Assembly (NCBI GenBank): GCA_932521025.1
Contig: OW051470.1
Location: 6,620,501 to 6,684,500 of the forward strand
Direction: 5' to 3'
DNA length: 64,000 nucleotides
From: Oscheius onirici
Taxonomy: Eukaryota; Nematoda; Chromadorea; Rhabditida; Rhabditidae
Positions 61,137-64,000 of this stretch are shown here, one piece after another. The translations under genes and the position numbers were made by a program. The stretch's first letter is position 1; each line of letters opens with the position of its first letter. The notes under the pieces are model-generated. The model was not told the origin of the DNA. It ran no database searches and saw only the letters and a program-made list of their open reading frames with translations.

Positions 61137-62266
61137 AAAACTGAAAGAGAACATCATTTAGATGATGAGGATGTTTATTGACACAAAAACTGGGATGTTT
61201 CTGACTAGACAAAGAGGAAAAGGCCAAGTTGTTTACGTATATCCGAGACAAACAACCCTCGTCGGTAATTCTGCTCCAATCTGAGAACCAACCTCGCAAA
61301 CGACATTTCGATAGGGAGAAGCGACCGTTCAAGGTTCCAGTTATGTCGATCACTGGGTCGACGATCCATTCCCTTCCAAAACAAATCCTTGAAAAACTTT
61401 AGCGGTCACCGGCGGGAGACAAGGTACAAGGTCAACTCTCTCCCCTCTCTTCTTCTTTCTCAATCTGTAACTTTTTTTCTCGAAAGCAATATTTCAGAGT
61501 TCCTCCTCGATATCGTAAATACGTATCGATTAAGTTCGTTCTCACGAAAGCTACAAAAAAATCGAAGACGCGCTAGTGCAACGTGTACTAACGGCAGCAA
61601 CAGCTGGATAGGATGCCGATGATCTCAAATGGTGAATCTTTTTATATCAAAAATTGTTTCGTGAGAGTGTGGAAAGTGAGATAAGATTGGAGATGAGCGG
61701 AGTGGGAGAAGCAGCATTTTTATACATAAAAAACGATATTAGGCGGAAATGGGATAAGTGGTCTAGACACTTGAAAAGGCGGAGAAAAGTTCACGATATT
61801 ATGTAGCATTTTGGATAGTATGTTTTAATCTTGACTTATAATTCAGTCAGGCTGCCGAGGCATTGCGGGGTGGGGGGAGTTAGCCACATCCAAATAGTCT
61901 CGTCACAGTTAGATTCCTATATACGACCCCCTCGCCAGCGAAATCAGCTTTCGAGCTCACTCTGACCTAAAGTGTTAGAGGACAGTGGGGTACATATTGA
62001 CTCTGGTGATTCGCAGACCATGATCCGGCTAGGAAGAGTGTAGCGAAGGCATGGTCTGCAGAAAACAAGAGTAGGAACTATACTTCTTTTGACAAAGAGG
62101 CTCTGCTCTGAATTATTGTCAGGTCGAAACTCTTTTTGAGACAGGTAGTCTGCTCCAGTTGGCTTACGGTAAAACCATACCGTTTCAGTGTAGAACCCAT
62201 TTGTTACGATTCCTCTGGAAACAACCATGCCATCAACTTGATACAGGCAACCAAATTTTTTTTCAG
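61137..62266. other. Spacer with one minus-strand ORF
   Basis: No gene was identified. A 94-codon minus-strand frame at 61944-62228 (MVVSRGIVTNGFYTETVWF...) has no recognised domain. The first exon of the selenoprotein S-like gene should lie here but was not found. Confidence 0.35.
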
Positions 62267-62404
62267 TCTGGAGTTTCTTCGAGAGTTACGGCTGGTTTGT
62301 GACCATTGGAGCAGTAATCTCCTACTTCGTCTACAGTTCCTACGTGGCTCCAAAGCTCTCTGAAATTCAAGAGGCGAAGGAGCTAGTCAATCGCAAGAAG
62401 TTTG
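62267..62404 (+). CDS. Exon of a selenoprotein S (VIMP)-like membrane protein
   Basis: The exon lies between a strong acceptor (ttttttttcag) and donor (gtaaga). It reads WSFFESYGWFVTIGAVISYF and VYSSYVAPKLSEIQEAKELV, a single membrane helix followed by an amphipathic helix. SELENOS has LLATYGWYILLACLTIYFLI in the same arrangement and works in ER-associated degradation. The first exon and the rest of the gene (possibly beyond the right edge) were not found, so no selenocysteine site can be judged. Moderate to low confidence. Confidence 0.4.
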
Positions 62405-62430
62405 GTAAGACTCATGATATTTCTGTTGCA

Positions 62431-62503
62431 GTTGAAATTGACCGGCCGTTGAAATTGACCAGAACTAGTTGAAATTGACCGGTTTTCAGTTGAAATTGAC
62501 CGG
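62431..62503. repeat. Short tandem repeat, GTTGAAATTGACCGG x4
   Basis: Four copies of a 15-nt unit GTTGAAATTGACCGG occur with 2-5 nt spacers, in the intron just after the selenoprotein S-like exon. Confidence 0.8.
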
Positions 62504-62559
62504 AAACGTTTTATTTCGTTTTTCTTCCGTTTTTATTATTATTTTCCCTTATTTTTATG

Positions 62560-63240
62560 TTTTAAGTTGAGCTACGCCCCCTTCGGGGCTAAGTGAAATA
62601 GTTTGGTCCGTTTAAAAAAAGATAACAGCTTGCTATCTGATCCTTCTCCAGGTCAATTATGTTCCTGTGTTGCTGTTCCTGTACTCTTGCCCGTTTGTCC
62701 CTTGTTTCTAATTTCTCGACACTTTCTCTCTGTCCACCCCTGCATTCTGCAATGTGTTCTGCCCTTCCCAGTTTTCTCCTATCCCTGTACGTTGTCATTT
62801 GCTTTTTCCTTCTCTACCATTTACGATATACCTATCGCCAGGTCCCCTTTCTTCTGTCTAATTTTTCCATCTTGTCCTTGTACCCCTTCGTGTAATTTCC
62901 GTGCGCATATCCTTTCCTGCTGATCTCCCTGTCCCCATTTCCACGTGCTCCTGTTCTCCTCTCCAGTTGTCATACCGCTCCTTTGGGATTAAAGTCAAAC
63001 CCCCCCCCCCCCGAAAGCTTTCCCGTATTCCTAACCCGCACTTGATTCTTTACTGTCTGGAAACTATCCCCTGCCAAAAATAATCAAAGTCCAGGCACTT
63101 GCAAATCGACTTGTCCAACCCTGTTACACTAACTCCTTTCCCCTTAATTGTGCGCACAAATTGCTCCATTTTGATTGCCAATTAAAGCTTCCGACAGACA
63201 GACACACACAGAGACCTGGGAGCAATTTAAAGTGGATTTT
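62560..63240. repeat. Pyrimidine-rich stretch with dispersed repeat, copy 3
   Basis: Positions 63145-63235 match 13880-13965 (ACACACAGAGACCTGGGAGC and CAATTTAAAGTGGAT). A run of 14 C begins at 63001, and the interval is strongly C/T-rich on the plus strand. It lies in an intron or spacer and has no coding content. Confidence 0.55.
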
Positions 63241-63388
63241 TGTTCATTTCGACAAAAGCACACATATTCTAAACCTTTGAGACCTAAAACGAGGAGAAAG
63301 GCTCTAGTTGTTGCTTTATTCTAGTTTTTCCACTATTTCTTCAAGTTTTCTGTTTTTTTATCGTAAAACAACTGTTACAAACGGCCAG

Positions 63389-63890
63389 ATGTCAGAAGAG
63401 GGTTTCGATGATGTGAGGGATCAGCACAGAGCACGATTCGACGTGAAATTACAAGAATACGTCGCTCAAAAGAAATCTTCACAAGTCAAGACCGATGACA
63501 ACTACAATGAGATTCTATAAGCCGTCAAAGGATGGAACAACGGAGAAAAATTCACAGACGGCGCTATTAAACGAAACTACGGAATTTCTCTAGTCATTCC
63601 CTTTTTATTGTTTAGGTTAGCAATCGGAAACGTTAATGGCAAAGAAGAGCTCCTACACAATAAAAAAAATCGTCTTATGCCAATCAAGGATCTTTGAAAT
63701 CCTTTATGTGACTCACATGAGTGGCGGATGTTGTGGACGGGACCTTACGTGGTCGAAATTAAAGGGAGAAGATTGCCGTTCAAGGCTTTGTTTGGTTAGT
63801 TATTTTTGAAATTGATAATTTTTTCATCGCTCCAGGTTTCGATGCCAATCATAACGATGCGGACCAGGACTCGCTTTAAGTAGTGCCAGA
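63389..63890 (+). pseudogene. Decayed integrase-type retroelement fragment
   Basis: A frame starting MSEEGFDDVRDQHRARFDVK continues to TDDNYNEIL, then a stop, then in the same frame AVKGWNNGEKFTDGAIKRNY. This resembles the segment that precedes the zinc-binding region of Ty3/gypsy-like or GIN-type integrases (xxxQYEEILxAxKxW). Further on, MLWTGPYVVEIKG resembles an integrase C-terminal WxGPYxV motif. Stops and frame changes show that it is not functional. The right end of the window cuts the region. Alternatively part of it could be an exon of the neighbouring gene. Confidence 0.4.
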
Positions 63891-64000
63891 AATCGCGGTC
63901 GACAAAGAAGAGCACATCGGGGACAATGGAGAACTGTTTCATGGGCCTGAGGAGGAATATGTTGAAGATGCTGAAACGGCATGGGAGGACAAGACTGCGC

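Overview
The window reads as nuclear DNA of a nematode. Nearly every gene is cut by very short GT-AG introns of about 33-45 nt, often with gttagt, gtaagt or gtcagt donors. Three genes look like the secreted fatty acid- and retinol-binding (FAR) family, which is known only from nematodes, and the BicC gene has the degenerate KH domains seen in nematode GLD-3. Introns and spacers hold several inverted-repeat elements and a tRNA-derived SINE. The species cannot be fixed from the sequence. Gene models are hand-spliced, so ends of multi-exon genes are good to a codon where a stop or ATG was checked and are otherwise flagged.

Layout. 1-5477 (-): proteasome adaptor ECM29, cut off at the left edge. 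5677-13257 (-): a very large AT-hook and multi-C2H2 zinc-finger protein. 14879-16511 (-): the most unusual gene, a predicted receptor-type Ser/Thr phosphatase with signal peptide, cysteine-rich activin-receptor/Ly6-like ectodomain, one membrane span and a PP1-like phosphatase domain. 16992-19569: three FAR-like secreted proteins. 19768-23076: inverted-repeat elements, two opposed SINE copies and an unknown gene with two copies of the same intron. 23744-25994 (+): ABCE1. 28508-32903 (+): a polypeptide GalNAc-transferase with three interchangeable lectin exons and a TTAA-flanked element between two of them. 33397-34211 (+): mitochondrial uL11. 34339-36741 (-): an atypical SLC6 transporter. 37261-37853 (+): an NPC2/ML lipid-binding protein. 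38088-38753 (-): a small chromodomain protein. 39835-41628 (+): a ZCCHC24-like zinc-finger protein. 42970-46195 (+): a secreted Thr/Pro/Gln-rich protein. 47278-48976 (+): an NNMT-family methyltransferase. 49291-53439 (-): a BicC/GLD-3 RNA-binding protein with SAM domain. 54102-56557 (-): alpha-tubulin, with a complete REEP5/YOP1 gene nested antisense in one intron. 56702-61136 (-): an unknown multipass membrane protein, two small unknown genes and a secreted omega-class glutathione transferase. 62267-64000: one exon of a selenoprotein S-like protein, repeats, and a decayed integrase-type fragment.

These are ordinary monocistronic eukaryotic genes, and no operon-like pathway links them. Two local groupings stand out: the FAR-like cluster, whose plus-strand member diverges from the receptor phosphatase across about 480 bp, and the tubulin/REEP5 nest, which pairs a microtubule gene with an ER-shaping gene.
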